A stretch of DNA of 64,000 bases, from positions 43,242,501-43,306,500 of the forward strand of contig JARJIL010000006.1 in NCBI GenBank assembly GCA_038502395.1, given 5' to 3'. Made by a program: the position numbers and the translations under genes. The DNA is from Dittrichia graveolens. Taxonomy: Eukaryota; Streptophyta; Magnoliopsida; Asterales; Asteraceae. Positions 20,847 to 31,091 of the stretch are shown here, one piece after another (within the stretch, counting starts at the first letter, position 1; every line of letters begins with the position of its first letter). Below the pieces are notes generated by a model that worked only from the letters and a program-made list of their open reading frames with translations, was not told the DNA's origin and searched no databases.

Positions 20847-21204
20847 CTTGTAATTGACTTTTTAGAGTCAATTACTTCATTACAACTTCACTGCCACAAT
20901 TGTTTTCTCTCAAACAAAGTGAGTTTCTTAGCTTTTTGGAGTTTTAGATCAAAAGAGATCAGAGTTGAGCTATTAGTATCATGATATTCATCTTGAAACA
21001 TTCAAGGTAAGATTGGTTTATTGTTTTCAAGCTTTTAATGGGTTTATATGATCCAAAATGTTTAAACAAGAATCAAAATATGTTATTATGAGGTATTGAG
21101 TGTTTAAAACTGATAGGGATGTTGGAAAACATCCCCAAGATGTCAAAATATTGATTAATATGAGTTTGTATGAGATTTGGCCGGAAAAATAGCAAGTTAT
21201 CGGA

Positions 21205-21320
21205 CTATACTAGTTCAGAGTACACGAGGCACGACTATACCTAGGTAGGGTACAGGTGTGCTCATGATAGGGCACGAGCATACCTAGGTGGGGCATAGGC
21301 GTGCCCCTGTCCTGTTCAGT
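21205..21320 (+). repeat. G2 island: GGCACG/ACCTAGG repeats
   Basis: Three degenerate units combine GGCACGA or GGTACAG with TACCTAGG. The arms GGGCACG (21270-21276) and CGTGCCC (21300-21306) are a perfect 7-bp inverted repeat. It resembles the island of G4. Confidence 0.7.
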
Positions 21321-22037
21321 TTTATATCTTCAATTTCAGCATGTATTTAATACATATCATTATTATTATAATTGTAGAAACTAGCTGGGGACTTATACGT
21401 AAACCTTTATCTTCTGAGGATTAGATTATTATATTTCAGTTTACAAGGTGAGTCTTCTAGACTATTTTTCATATGTGCATAATGGTGTTATTACAAGGAA
21501 GACTTATATGTATTCGTTTTATGTGTTATAAAGCATGCTGCTTTGTGAAGTAGTGGCTCAGAAATAGCGCAGTATTATGGCTCAGTTTGCTACCCTGGGT
21601 CTAGAACTAGTGGTTGGCGATATTCAGAATGTGATTATATTCATGTCTTTATATGATTTGCAGTCTAGTTTACTTACTAGTTAAGCTCTCGTAGCTTATC
21701 AGATATTATTTATGTATTTTGCAGGACACAATCAAGGCAAGGGCAAAGCTCCGGTTTGACTGAATTTGTTAAGAAAATGAACGCTTGGTTGTACAGAACA
21801 AGTTTTTGGTGTTAAACTCGTAGTTCTTTCACATATGTGTAGTTTTGACAAATACTTTTGAAATAGTTATGCTTCCTCTTTATGTAAAACTTTCAAAATG
21901 TAAATTATTATGTGAGTTTTTATCAAAATGATCAGTTTTATAATTTGGAGCATTACAGTTAGGCGCAAAAAAAACAACAATGTTACACGTGCGGTAGCGT
22001 GTTGGACGAAAAGTGACTTTACAATATGCATAATAAG

Positions 22038-24111
22038 TAAGACTGTCAATTTGGGTCGGGTTCGTGTCATTCGTGTTCGGGTCAGTTTCGTGTCGACCCA
22101 ATTTCGACCCATTTATTTTCATGTCAGGTTCGGTTCGTGTCAGTTTTTTCGTGCCAGATTCGTGTTGACCCATTTAGGCCAAATTAATGTTATCGACGAG
22201 AATTTTTTTGGTTTTCGAGTACGATTTTTGAATACGGTTTTCCATCTCAACTATGATTTTCTTTATCAATATTTCAAATTCTATGTTTGTTTTCCATCGT
22301 TCGGTTCAAATTTCGAAAAAGATTTTCATTTATATTCTAACTTTAATCAATGTTCGTTTCCGTTGTATTCGAACTTCAAATTCGGTATTTATTTCTGTTT
22401 GATTGAAATTTTGATTTTACTTTTTTATTCACTTATATAAATGAATATAATAAAAACTATGATGTATTGTTGGTTCTATATGCACAAGACACAAATTAAT
22501 ACGATATTGCTAATAATAAATAAACCCTCTATGGTCACACATTTACAATCAATGAACACCAATTACATATTTGAATATAATTTAAATATGTTTCCAACTT
22601 ATTATATATATAAGTATATATGCATTGTTGTATATTATTATTTATGTGAAATAATAATATCACTCATATATATTGATTTAAGATAATGCATATCAAATAC
22701 ATAAATATAAACATATGATTTTATATATAGGTATGTATATATATATATAAGTATAAATATATATCTATTACATGTAGACTATTACTAGTAACAAATTATA
22801 TAAATGTATGTATATCCTTGTTACAAGTAAAGAGTTACAAGTAAAGAGTTACTAGTAACAATCAAGTATGTATATAAAATACATGTAGATGTATTTTATA
22901 CATAGTATGACATATCTAGTATACTCTTTTATATAAATTGAAAGAAAAACTAGAAATTCATACATTAATCCTCAAAAGGGGCCATGTATTGCTTCTTGAC
23001 AAGGATTGACCACGGCATGGGCTAGTTCACCAAGTGAAGAAGCAAACGAAAGAGGGGTCATCCCCCTTCACCAATTTTTGGCCAAAAATGGCCTTGGGGA
23101 GGGGCCTCCCTCTTGGCTTTTGTTGCTTGGTGCTTGTAAGTCTCCATGCATGGTCTTTGTGTTACTAGTACATGCTACCACCTTTGCTATTCTTCAAGAA
23201 TTGTTCTAAGTGTTCTAAGAAGCTTGAATACGTCCTTACTCTATAGTATTGGTGTTCTTCAAGTAGGCAAAGTGTGATAATAGAATACATACTCATATAC
23301 ATACATAGTAAGTTCAAGAAGAAGAACAAGAGGCTGTTACTTGCTTGCTTGAATTTCAAGGGTTGAAGAGACTAGCATCTAGGAGGTGTTAGACTCATTG
23401 TTTTGTGGATACCTTGGAGGAAGTCTCTACTTGGCTTCTCATTGATCAATCACTTCATCAACGGTTTTATCACGCTACAAAGGTTGTAGTTCTAAACACC
23501 CTATGGTTGGTTTTGTTTTTTAAGGCTTGCATATAGATCAGTGGTGGGGAGTTTTAAAAAGTTTAAAATTGTTGTTCATGCTTCCGTTGCTAAAATATAT
23601 TTTGAAAAAACCGAACAAACCCCAACATATATTACTATTCTAAACCAATAAATAATGTCATTAGACAACCGAATAATTTAAGATTATTTATCATTAAATA
23701 GAATTATGAATCGATCTAAAATACTAAAGTATCACCTATCAAATAATCCAATAAAAAAGTATGAAAATCATATAATGAAAATAACAAATACTAAAATAAC
23801 GTACTATTGTTTTAACCATAAATCTTTTATTGTTTATTTTGAGTTTTTAACGTTTAAGAGTTTTGTACTTTGTTTGGCGGGTTTTATTGTTCTAAAATGT
23901 CACTCTCTTATTTGAATTCATAATGTTCTTTTCAAAATTTAAATTTCAAGTATTAAAATGTTATAATTTTACCTATAAACGGGTCATACGGGTCATTTTC
24001 GGGTTGATCCTAACCCGACCCATTTATTTCGTGTCGATTTCGTGTCAACCTGATTTTGACCCATTTCGGGTTCGTGTCAGGTTTCGGGTCGACCAGAAAT
24101 TGCCAGCCTTA
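22038..24111. mobile_element. Non-autonomous hAT-type DNA transposon
   Basis: The ends are inverted: TAAGACTGTCAATTT on the left and, read from the right, TAAGGCTGGCAATTT. Both ends continue into subterminal repeats of GGGTCGGGTTCGTGTC type. A perfect 8-bp duplication ATAATAAG flanks it (22030-22037 and 24112-24119), which is diagnostic for hAT-size duplications. There is no transposase frame. The interior is A+T rich, and a segment at about 22965-23560 looks like foreign insertion or captured sequence of unknown origin. Confidence 0.75.
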
Positions 24112-24174
24112 ATAATAAGGGACATGAGCTACTTCATTTATAGTCAATTGGTTTTGAGTTAAAACCTCACAAAC

Positions 24175-25636
24175 TGTAACGCCCTGATGTTGTGTAGTTA
24201 TATATATGAAAAATGATGTGAAATAACACAGAAATACTAGACTAAACTACACACCGGGCAGTGAACCCATCGTATGGTAGTAAAGAATTTGTAAGGCCAA
24301 GTGTCGAACCACAAGGAAGCAAGATGAAATCTCAATACTAAGTTGTCGTCATTAATTAATCTATGATCAAATGTTTATAATCCTAAATTTAACAATCAAA
24401 ACAAGCGAGATAAAAGAAACAAGATATTTTTTAGAACTTTTCGATTTGAGAAGGATGTGCTACTAGACTCGATTACTAATAGAGTTAATTGACAAGGATT
24501 TGATAAGTTTGATGGGCAAGAAGTTAAACCATCTAAACACTTCAAATATTAAATAAAATCAAACAAGAAGGTCTCCTTAAAATGATTTTACAAGATATAA
24601 AGAGTTAATAGAATCTACCAGTTTGTAAAAACAATCAAGTAAGGATTGAGTGTTGTATTAAAACACGTTTAATAACAAAGTTCTCCGTTAATTAAACAAT
24701 TAATTCTTGAAAACTAACCCCCGAAGTTCTCCGAAGTAGTCAATTTCACAAAAATCAACTTTAAAGATATTCCAACACTTGACTAACATAAGATAAGCAT
24801 TTCAAAGTCAATTTCATTAACAAATTGCATAAACAATAGTGAAAACCCAAACCCAAGTGTAAATTCTCACAATTTGGGCATTACAACTAGGAGTAACTAC
24901 AAATAAACCAAGAACCAATCAACACAACATGTCTATTACATCAATTAGTCAAGGAAATTTGGAGAAAAACATGAATTCAAGCAATTTGAGAAGAAACCCT
25001 AGTTTGAAGCTTCTAATAATGGTGAAATTGGGGAAACCCAACAAAAATCTCAAATCCAAGTTAATAACCTACTTGAATCTCATCCAATAGCACTAAAATT
25101 AACTACTCTATGCTAAATATCACGAAATCTAAGCAAACACAACTGAAATTGAAAAGAAACATGAAAGAAAGCTTAAATCCTTGAAGAACCCAATGGAGAA
25201 GATGAAGAAAATGCTCCCAAGGTAAGATCCAAGCTCCAAATCTTGCTTCCTTTGGATGTTTCCTTTGAAAACTTGACTTAAAGCTCTGGCAAATATCAAG
25301 AAAATCACCTCTCCCCAGAGTTTTAGGGCTGAAATCGAGTTATAAGTGAAAAGAGGGAGAAAAATGCTTAAATACGCAATCAGCGTCCGGCACATGTACG
25401 GCCGTACAACGCACTTTACAGAGCCGTACAAACGGGTCTGGAACATGATTTTTTCATTTCTTCCAAATTTTTGTGGATTTTCTTTCCTTTTGTCTTGGAT
25501 AAGCACTAAGACCTGAGATTTCAAAAATAATGAATTAAGTATCAATTAACACCAAATTACTCATAAAATCATACGAAATGGTCGGATATCGCCCCGAAAT
25601 AACTATTCAATTTGGGTGATATCAAAGATCCCTACA
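24175..25636 (-). repeat. 3' LTR of T1
   Basis: On the plus strand it runs TGTAACGCCCTGATG to GATCCCTACA (TG...CA). It carries the typical phrase CCAAGTGTCGAACCACAAGG near 24298, seen in Tat-type LTRs (recalled). The island at 25390-25435 contains the 14-bp perfect palindrome TGTACGGCCGTACA. Only one LTR is visible, so the ends are tentative. Confidence 0.55.
25395..25436 (-). repeat. T1 island: ACGGCCGTAC palindrome
   Basis: TGTACGGCCGTACA (25395-25408) is a perfect 14-bp palindrome, followed by the half copy GCCGTACA at 25423-25430. It is a G+C-rich spot in A+T-rich DNA. Confidence 0.7.
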
Positions 25637-26556
25637 GTTGAAGCTTACTTGTCCCTAAGCAACTCCCAATTTCACTAAAACGCACTCAATTATTAGAAGA
25701 ACTAAACCTAACATAAACTAAAGAACAAACAAAACAACTAAAGGATTATCTCAATGCAATCATAAATTTCAATAGATTAAAGTAACAAATTTGATAACAA
25801 ATTAACCAAGCGTGTCAAAACCCATATTTAATACAATTTGCCAAAAAGTGAAATCCGGGATAGACAAATCAAATAAGGATTAAAAATGTATCCAAATTAG
25901 ATAGCTCCAATATAGAACTCACAAGACTAGAATCAAAGTAAGTCAAACTTGTTAAGAACACTTAGACAAACCCCCTTTGCTCAAAAGATCTTGGAAATTG
26001 GATGAGTTACCACAATTTATCTTTTCGATCAAAATCGGCTTACTTCAAAGGGAAACCTCAAAAACCTTGGTAAAAATCAATTATTCGGTGTTTGTAAGGC
26101 CCCGCAATCAATTCTAGCATTTCGGTAATTGCCAATTATTCAGTTGATAGAGCTAAAAGCAATTGCTTCCATATTATGCTTCACACCCGCTATCCATTTT
26201 AGGCCTTATTGATTCGCGATGGCAAAAATGCCAATTATTAATTGTGATGGCATAAATGTCATTTATCGATGGTTTTCAACTTCAAGCAGGTGAAAAGGTC
26301 TAATATAGAACCTAATCGAAAGCGTCAAACTTTCTCAAGAACAAAAGGTGAAAATAGAACCAAAATCCTCACTTTATATCTACAAAGGAGTATGATAGAT
26401 CGTATAATTTATTTTTTAGCACTCAAAACAGTCAAGCAGTCTAACAAAGAAGAGACTAGCGAAAGAATTCATCAAAAATTCGTAAAACAATAGAAAACCC
26501 GAATACACAATGACTTGAATTTAATGTAGGGAATTTGGCAAAAATGGTAATTTGAA
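25637..26556 (-). other. T1 internal 3' leader, no gene
   Basis: About 920 bp without a supported frame. The stretch around 26090-26270 has short degenerate repeats (GGCAAAAATGCCAATTATTAA and GGCATAAATGTC forms). The 74-codon ORF at 26269-26493 has no recognisable similarity. Confidence 0.4.
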
Positions 26557-26562
26557 ATCAAA

Positions 26563-26844
26563 TTAAATACTAGAATCAAATTGAACTAAATGATTAATAC
26601 TTATTAAATCTTTATCACATAGTTGACCAATACTTATTAAATTGTAAGCTAAACCACTAACATGCTCAACATTCAAGAATTTGATATTGTCATGAAGAAT
26701 GCTACCTTTACCAATCACCTTTCCTCTTAGATTGCTTCCAAACACAACATGTCCTCCATCATACTCCTTGTATGAGGTGAAGAGTTCTCTATTACCGGTC
26801 ATGTGTTTTGAACAACCACTATCAAGAATCCATTCATGAGACAT
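26563..26844 (-). pseudogene. C2 protease fragment
   Basis: A 93-residue segment with an intact copia protease site (ILDSGCSKHMTG) and the following beta-strand phrases (VVFGSN, GKGSI, LAYNLISIGQLCDKD). After the last phrase the sequence repeats its own LISI codons and leaves the family, so the fragment is truncated here. The segment is in phase with gag upstream but separated by TGA (26887-26889) and TAG codons. An isolated protease without RT has no role in replication. Confidence 0.85.
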
Positions 26845-26886
26845 ATTCTCACTTTTACTGCAACCCTACACATATGAAGTTTTCAT

Positions 26887-27909
26887 TCAAGCTTTTGGTA
26901 CCCAATGTTTCATGAGTCCTAGATGGTTAGCATCAAAAACTCCTATTCTAATCCATCTTTGTGTGATTCTAAAACTTTTATGATACCATGTGTTCTTAGG
27001 GTTAATGGATTGAGAGTATTTTGGTTTTTGAGTCACATTTGATTTGGGTTTCTTGAATCCAAGTTCATGCTTTGTTGTTGGAGTATAAAACTTTTTCATT
27101 AACTCATTACTTGCAACCTTGGGCATACAAGTGGAAGAGCTAGAGACAATGTTTACATTTTTGTTCTTTTGAAAATTCCAGTGACCCGACGGTCGATGCA
27201 CGGTATCGACCGTGGGTCGACCGTGGAGGTCCTGGATTTTTTCTTTCCCTTTTTCTTTCACAAATTGGATGGTTTTCAAGGGACTTATTGGCATGTTGTT
27301 TGAGTGCCCAGAGAATCCAATGCCACCCTTATCTTTTGATGATTTTTGAATCTTTAACATTTCATCTAACTTTGTTGAACTATTCTCAAATTTTGACAGT
27401 GTGGTTGTATCCAAGTTTGTTTTTAACTTACTCTCCAAATCTTTTATGCTTGTATGTGTATGAGATGCAATTTTGTTTTCTAGATCTTTTATCTTTATAA
27501 CTAAGTCATCATTTTCATTTTTCAACTTGATATTTTCCTTTTTCAAACTTTTATTCTCATTTTTTAACTCCTCATTTTTAGTAAGTATTTTTGAGCTAAA
27601 ATCACATAATTGATCATATTGATGGCCATTATTGTCACTATAGTAGCTAGAATCGGAGTGTGCCTCACTTGTCTCAAAGGCCATGAGACATTTTTCTTCT
27701 TTTGTTTCTTCTTGGTTTTCATCACCACTATCACTCCATGCACCTCCTAGGAAGGCTTTATGATTTTCCTTTTTCTTTGAAGCTACCTTTGGACAATCAC
27801 TTATGAGATGTGAAGAGTCTCCACATCCATAGCATTCTCTAGATGATTTCTTTCCTTTCTTGGAATCCATGGCTTGCTTGTACTTCTTAGGATCAAATGG
27901 TGCTTTCAC
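26887..27909 (-). CDS. C2 gag, zinc knuckle and coiled-coil part
   Basis: A 340-residue segment in phase with 27937-28734 across one TAA. It has the knuckle CYGCGDSSHLISDC near residue 25, an acidic patch, then a long charged helix (residues 105-165, with KNENKSLKKENIKLKNE), a probable coiled coil. Near residue 225-240 the protein reads LHGRPTVDTVHRPSGHW. The DNA for this part is a G+C-rich inverted-repeat island (27189-27222) unlike the A+T-rich surroundings. The frame ends in WVPKA and TGA, where SIRE-like elements change from gag to pol. Confidence 0.8.
   Translation of the reverse strand: MKAPFDPKKYKQAMDSKKGKKSSRECYGCGDSSHLISDCPKVASKKKENHKAFLGGAWSDSGDENQEETKEEKCLMAFETSEAHSDSSYYSDNNGHQYDQLCDFSSKILTKNEELKNENKSLKKENIKLKNENDDLVIKIKDLENKIASHTHTSIKDLESKLKTNLDTTTLSKFENSSTKLDEMLKIQKSSKDKGGIGFSGHSNNMPISPLKTIQFVKEKGKEKIQDLHGRPTVDTVHRPSGHWNFQKNKNVNIVSSSSTCMPKVASNELMKKFYTPTTKHELGFKKPKSNVTQKPKYSQSINPKNTWYHKSFRITQRWIRIGVFDANHLGLMKHWVPKA
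27189..27222 (-). repeat. C2 island: CGGTCGA inverted repeats inside gag
   Basis: ACGGTCGAT (27189-27197) and ATCGACCGT (27205-27213) are perfect 9-bp inverted arms with a 7-base loop. GGTCGACC at 27215-27222 is an 8-bp palindrome. It is translated in frame as part of gag. Confidence 0.85.
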
Positions 27910-27936
27910 ATGCTTGCCTTTTCTTTTGAAGAACTT

Positions 27937-28734
27937 TTAAAAATTCCTCACCATCATGGCATACTCTTCATCCTCATCACTATTTGTTTCATCTCCTTCA
28001 TCACTAGAGGAATCTTTGACATGTTTGGCTTTAAGTGCAATGGACTTGCTCTTCTCTTTCTTTAGCTTGGCAATCTCATCATCCTTTTGCATGATCACTT
28101 CATACACCTTGAGATTTCCTATTAGCTCATCCATTTGAAGTATGTTCAAATCTTTTGACTCCTCAATAGCCGTCACCTTTGACTTCCATTTTGGTGAAAG
28201 AGCCCTAAGAAACTTTCTTACAATCTTTTTGTTAGAGTAAGTAGTCCCAAGTGACTTGAGACTAGTAACAATAGTATTAAACTTTGCAAAAGCCTCATCA
28301 ATTTTCATATCATCTAGTATTTGAAATTGTTCATATTGTTGCACAAGTAATTCAATTTTGTTATCTAGAACTTGGGCATTTCCTTGATGTGTGGTGACAA
28401 GAGATTTCCAAATAGCATTTGCACTTTCACACATAAATACTCTTTCAAACTCTTTTCTAGGCAAAGCATTGTAAGGAAAGAGTTTTGCTTCAAAATTTTT
28501 AGAAACCATTTTCTTATCCTCTTGATCCCATTTTTCTTTAGGAAGTGGAACAAAGGCATCTTGTTTGGAATCAAAGGTTTTTGGTACATAATCCCCTTCT
28601 TTAATAATATCCCAAAGATCATTATCTTTGGCTTTGACATAAGTCATGAATCTTTGTTTCCAATAACAAAACCCTTCTTCTTCAAGCAGTGGAGGTCTAA
28701 CCATAGAATTTCCCTCTACATAATTTTGTCCCAT
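27937..28734 (-). CDS. C2 gag, N-terminal capsid part
   Basis: A 265-residue segment starting at the ATG 78 bp from the PBS. It shows the copia gag pattern: RPPLLEEEGFCYWKQRF (DUF4219-like leader), then the UBN2 core (AIWKSLVTTHQG, LLVQQYEQFQ, FNTIVTSLKSLG, KFLRALSPKW) and a helix with KLKKEKSKS. It ends at TAA 27934-27936, and the next segment continues in the same frame. The protein would form the particle shell. Confidence 0.88.
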   Translation of the reverse strand: MGQNYVEGNSMVRPPLLEEEGFCYWKQRFMTYVKAKDNDLWDIIKEGDYVPKTFDSKQDAFVPLPKEKWDQEDKKMVSKNFEAKLFPYNALPRKEFERVFMCESANAIWKSLVTTHQGNAQVLDNKIELLVQQYEQFQILDDMKIDEAFAKFNTIVTSLKSLGTTYSNKKIVRKFLRALSPKWKSKVTAIEESKDLNILQMDELIGNLKVYEVIMQKDDEIAKLKKEKSKSIALKAKHVKDSSSDEGDETNSDEDEEYAMMVRNF

Positions 28735-28811
28735 TTTGTCAACTCAAAAATTTTTGAAAAAATATTTTTAGAAGATTTAAACGACTTTTCAAAAATTATC
28801 TAGAGCAACTT

Positions 28812-28823
28812 GCTCTGATACCA
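28812..28823 (-). other. Primer binding site of C2
   Basis: TGGTATCAGAGC on the minus strand, 2 bases from the LTR tip that starts (plus strand) TGTTAGAACC at 28826. Confidence 0.88.
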
Positions 28824-28825
28824 AT

Positions 28826-28901
28826 TGTTAGAACCTAGAGGGGGGGTGAATAAGTTTTTAACAATATTTGCAATTGTAAGAACCTAGAGGGGGGTGAATA
28901 G
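28826..28901 (-). repeat. C2 5' LTR tip with internal duplication
   Basis: About 75 bp of LTR. The stretch CAATTGTTAGAACCTAGAGG at 28823 recurs 49 bp later as CAATTGTAAGAACCTAGAGG, both followed by GGGG-TGAATA. The second copy ends at the join to the G3 LTR at 28902. Confidence 0.75.
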
Positions 28902-29646
28902 GCTAAAATGCGGGAACGCGTCGCGTCCAAGGGTATGACGCGTCATGTCGCGTGAATTACTGCATCATCTTCTCCAAATTTCCAGCCGACTCAAACTTTA
29001 AAACTTCCATTTTAACCTCTGTTTTTCGATCCAAAACGCTTCTAAACATGTATAAACCTTATATATCATGCATATAACTATCATGAACATCCTAGAACTC
29101 ATCAAAAGATCATATCATGCAAAACCCATTTATCAACTTTGAGCTTGAAGCTCCATTAATGGTGAGACATCACATAGTAATGTTTTTCAACAAATTTATG
29201 CATCAAAATGAATTGTAACATGATACAAACATATAGTCACCTTCTTCTTGAATTAAAGAACACAAAATCTTGAATCCACAATTTCAAGTAAGAAGGTTTT
29301 GAAAGGTTTCTTCACAAAGGGTTTTGCTCTCAATTACACACACTACACACTTTCACTTTTAGAAATATGAGCAGGTGAAGACACACACGTACACATAAAA
29401 CTCTTTAAACTAAGCAAGAGGTGGTAAAATCTTATTTTATCCATGCATGCATACATACCTACACACAACATGTCATACATACATACTTTCTTTTGCTTTC
29501 ACCTTCCAGTAACAAACACATAAATATATATTAGATTAAATTAATTTCTTTAATTCAATTAACTTTAAGAAGAACAACTAATTAAACACACAAAAGCACA
29601 TACCGCTAACCCGTTAATCTACTAGCCCAAGTTTGCGGGTATAACA
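28902..29646 (-). repeat. 3' LTR of G3, truncated
   Basis: These 745 bp match 35549-36293 (also 745 bp) with few changes. The break at 28902 falls at the edge of the CGCGTCGCGTCC island. The remaining 1073 bp of the LTR are missing, replaced by C2. Confidence 0.92.
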
Positions 29647-29660
29647 AATCTCCCCTCCTT
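29647..29660 (-). other. Polypurine tract of G3
   Basis: AAGGAGGGGAGATT on the minus strand, adjoining the 3' LTR. Confidence 0.82.
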
Positions 29661-30077
29661 AAGAGGATTCCGTCCTCGGAATCCCTTTTCGTTCAAACAA
29701 ATGGGGATATCTGTCTCTCATCTCTGCCTCAGTCTCCCATGTTAAGTCAGAACCTAAACTGTGCTTCCATTTGACCAACACCATCGGAATCTGTTTCTTT
29801 AGGAGCTTGGTCACCTTACGATCCAATAGTTCAATAGGTTCCTCTATCAATCTTTTCTTCGAATCAAATTTCAATTATGTACTGGTCGAATCTGACTTTC
29901 ATCTTCAACCTTACATTTTCTCAGATAACAGACATTGAATGTATCATGAATACCTACAAGTTCTGTTGGAAGATCCGGTGTAACTGTCTGATCATTCACT
30001 ATCTGACGAATGCGGAAAGGACCAATAAAACGGGAGCCAACTTCCCGATTTTGCCGAAGCGAATCACGCCTTTTCAT
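29659..30077 (-). pseudogene. G3 integrase tail and chromodomain-like end
   Basis: Two frames (29871-30077 and 29659-29874) cover the GPY/F module (SRFIGPFRI, then LPTELVGIHDTFNVCYLRK) and the chromodomain-like end (MVLVKWKHSLGSDLTWETEA, then RDRYPHLF). Such tails in chromoviruses help guide integration to heterochromatin (family knowledge). A frameshift near 29880 separates them. The stop at 29659 is 12 bp from the LTR. Confidence 0.82.
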
Positions 30078-30236
30078 GGAGAAACTTTCAGATACACCAA
30101 CTCCCCCACATCAAAAGATACCGAACGACGTCGCGGATCTGCATACATTTTCTGTCTATCCCTGGCAGCTTTCAATTTCTCTCTAGCAATAGCAACCTTG
30201 TCAGCAGTTAACTGAACAATCTTTTTGCCCTGCAAA

Positions 30237-31091
30237 CTATTTCTCACCAGCCTCTAACCAACAAGTCGGAGTACAGCAGCAACGACCGTACAACATTTCA
30301 TATGGAGGCATTCCAATACTGGAATGGTAAGAATTGTTATACGCAAACTCTATCAAAGGAATGTGTGAATCCCAATTTCCACCATACTCAATTACACAGG
30401 CACGTAACATATCTTCGAGTGTCTGTATGGTTCGTTCAGTCTGACCGTCAGTCTGGGGATGATAAGCAGTACTCAAGTTAATCCTCGTCCCCAATTCTCT
30501 CTGTAAACTCCTCTAGAAGTTGGAAACAAACCTGGAGTCTCTGTCGGATACTATGGACAACGGTATACCATGCCTTGCAACAATCTCATCAATATATAGT
30601 TGAGCCAAGTTACTCAAAGAAGCCGTCTCACAAGTAGCCAGAAAGTGAGCACTCTTCATCAGTCGATCCACGATCACCCATAGCATATCATGATTCTTCT
30701 GAGTACGCAGAAGTTTTGTTACAAAATCCATCATTATGTGTTCCCACTTCCACTCAGGAATCTCTAATTGTTTCAAGGACCCGTACGCTTTCTGATGTTC
30801 TGCCTTCACTTGTGCACATATATGACATGATTCTACAAAATGTGCCACATCTGCTTTCATCGTAGGCCACCAGTAAAGCACTTTCAAGTCATTATACATT
30901 TTAGTGCTTCCTGGGTGAACTGACAATCTCGACTTGTGTGCTTCAGTTAAGATCAATTTCCTCAATTCTCCTAGCATAAGCACCCAAACACGGGTCTTAT
31001 ATATTTCCAATCCACGAGAATCGTCAGTCAGTTCATCTTTTCGTTTCCTCATTAATTCAGCCTGCAAATTTTCTTCCTTTAAGGCTTCCAA
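30237..31091 (-). pseudogene. G3 integrase
   Basis: The 30513-31091 segment holds the H-H-C-C zinc module (LTEAHKSRLSVHPG, YWWPTMKADVAHF, CHICAQVK) and the first catalytic aspartates (HIMMDFVTKL, VSDRDSRF). After a frameshift or stop near 30510, the 30237-30494 segment continues with the glutamate motif (TDGQTERTIQTLEDML) and the phrase IPLIEFAYNN. The DDE set is complete but split. The frame then fails again near 30237. Confidence 0.87.

Larger units (their letters stand above)
19138..21957 (+). mobile_element. G2: Ty3/gypsy element, 3' part
   Basis: The end of RNase H, integrase, chromodomain-like tail, purine-rich tract and 3' LTR of a second plus-strand gypsy. Its 5' part lies left of the window, displaced by the insertion of G1 into its RNase H tail. 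Confidence 0.85.
20739..21957 (+). repeat. 3' LTR of G2
   Basis: It starts TGTAACATCC directly after a purine-rich tract (GTGGGGAAGAAT, ending 20738) and ends GCATTACA. Inside are a TATA box (20837-20846) and a GGCACG-type island (21205-21320). The second LTR is not in the window, so the ends rest on TG/CA and the neighbouring tract. Confidence 0.82.
24175..26556 (-). mobile_element. T1: gypsy element of Tat/Athila type, 3' end only
   Basis: A minus-strand LTR with about 900 bp of adjoining non-coding internal DNA. On the minus strand the LTR is preceded by TTGCTTAGGGACAAGTAAGC, a phrase I recall from the 3' leader of Tat/Athila-group elements. No pol sequence is present. The right end is fused to copia C2 near 26556. 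Confidence 0.5.
26557..28901 (-). mobile_element. C2: Ty1/copia element, 5' fragment
   Basis: A minus-strand gag plus the first part of protease, an initiator-Met PBS and only the tip of the 5' LTR. Integrase, RT, RNase H and the 3' LTR are gone. The left break lies in the protease. On the right the LTR is cut after about 75 bases and fused to the truncated LTR of G3. Confidence 0.85.

Noticed and set aside
21928..22440. 170-codon plus-strand frame
   Set aside because: It spans the G2 LTR end and the hAT end repeats; the protein is repetitive FVSTQFRP-like text from the repeats.
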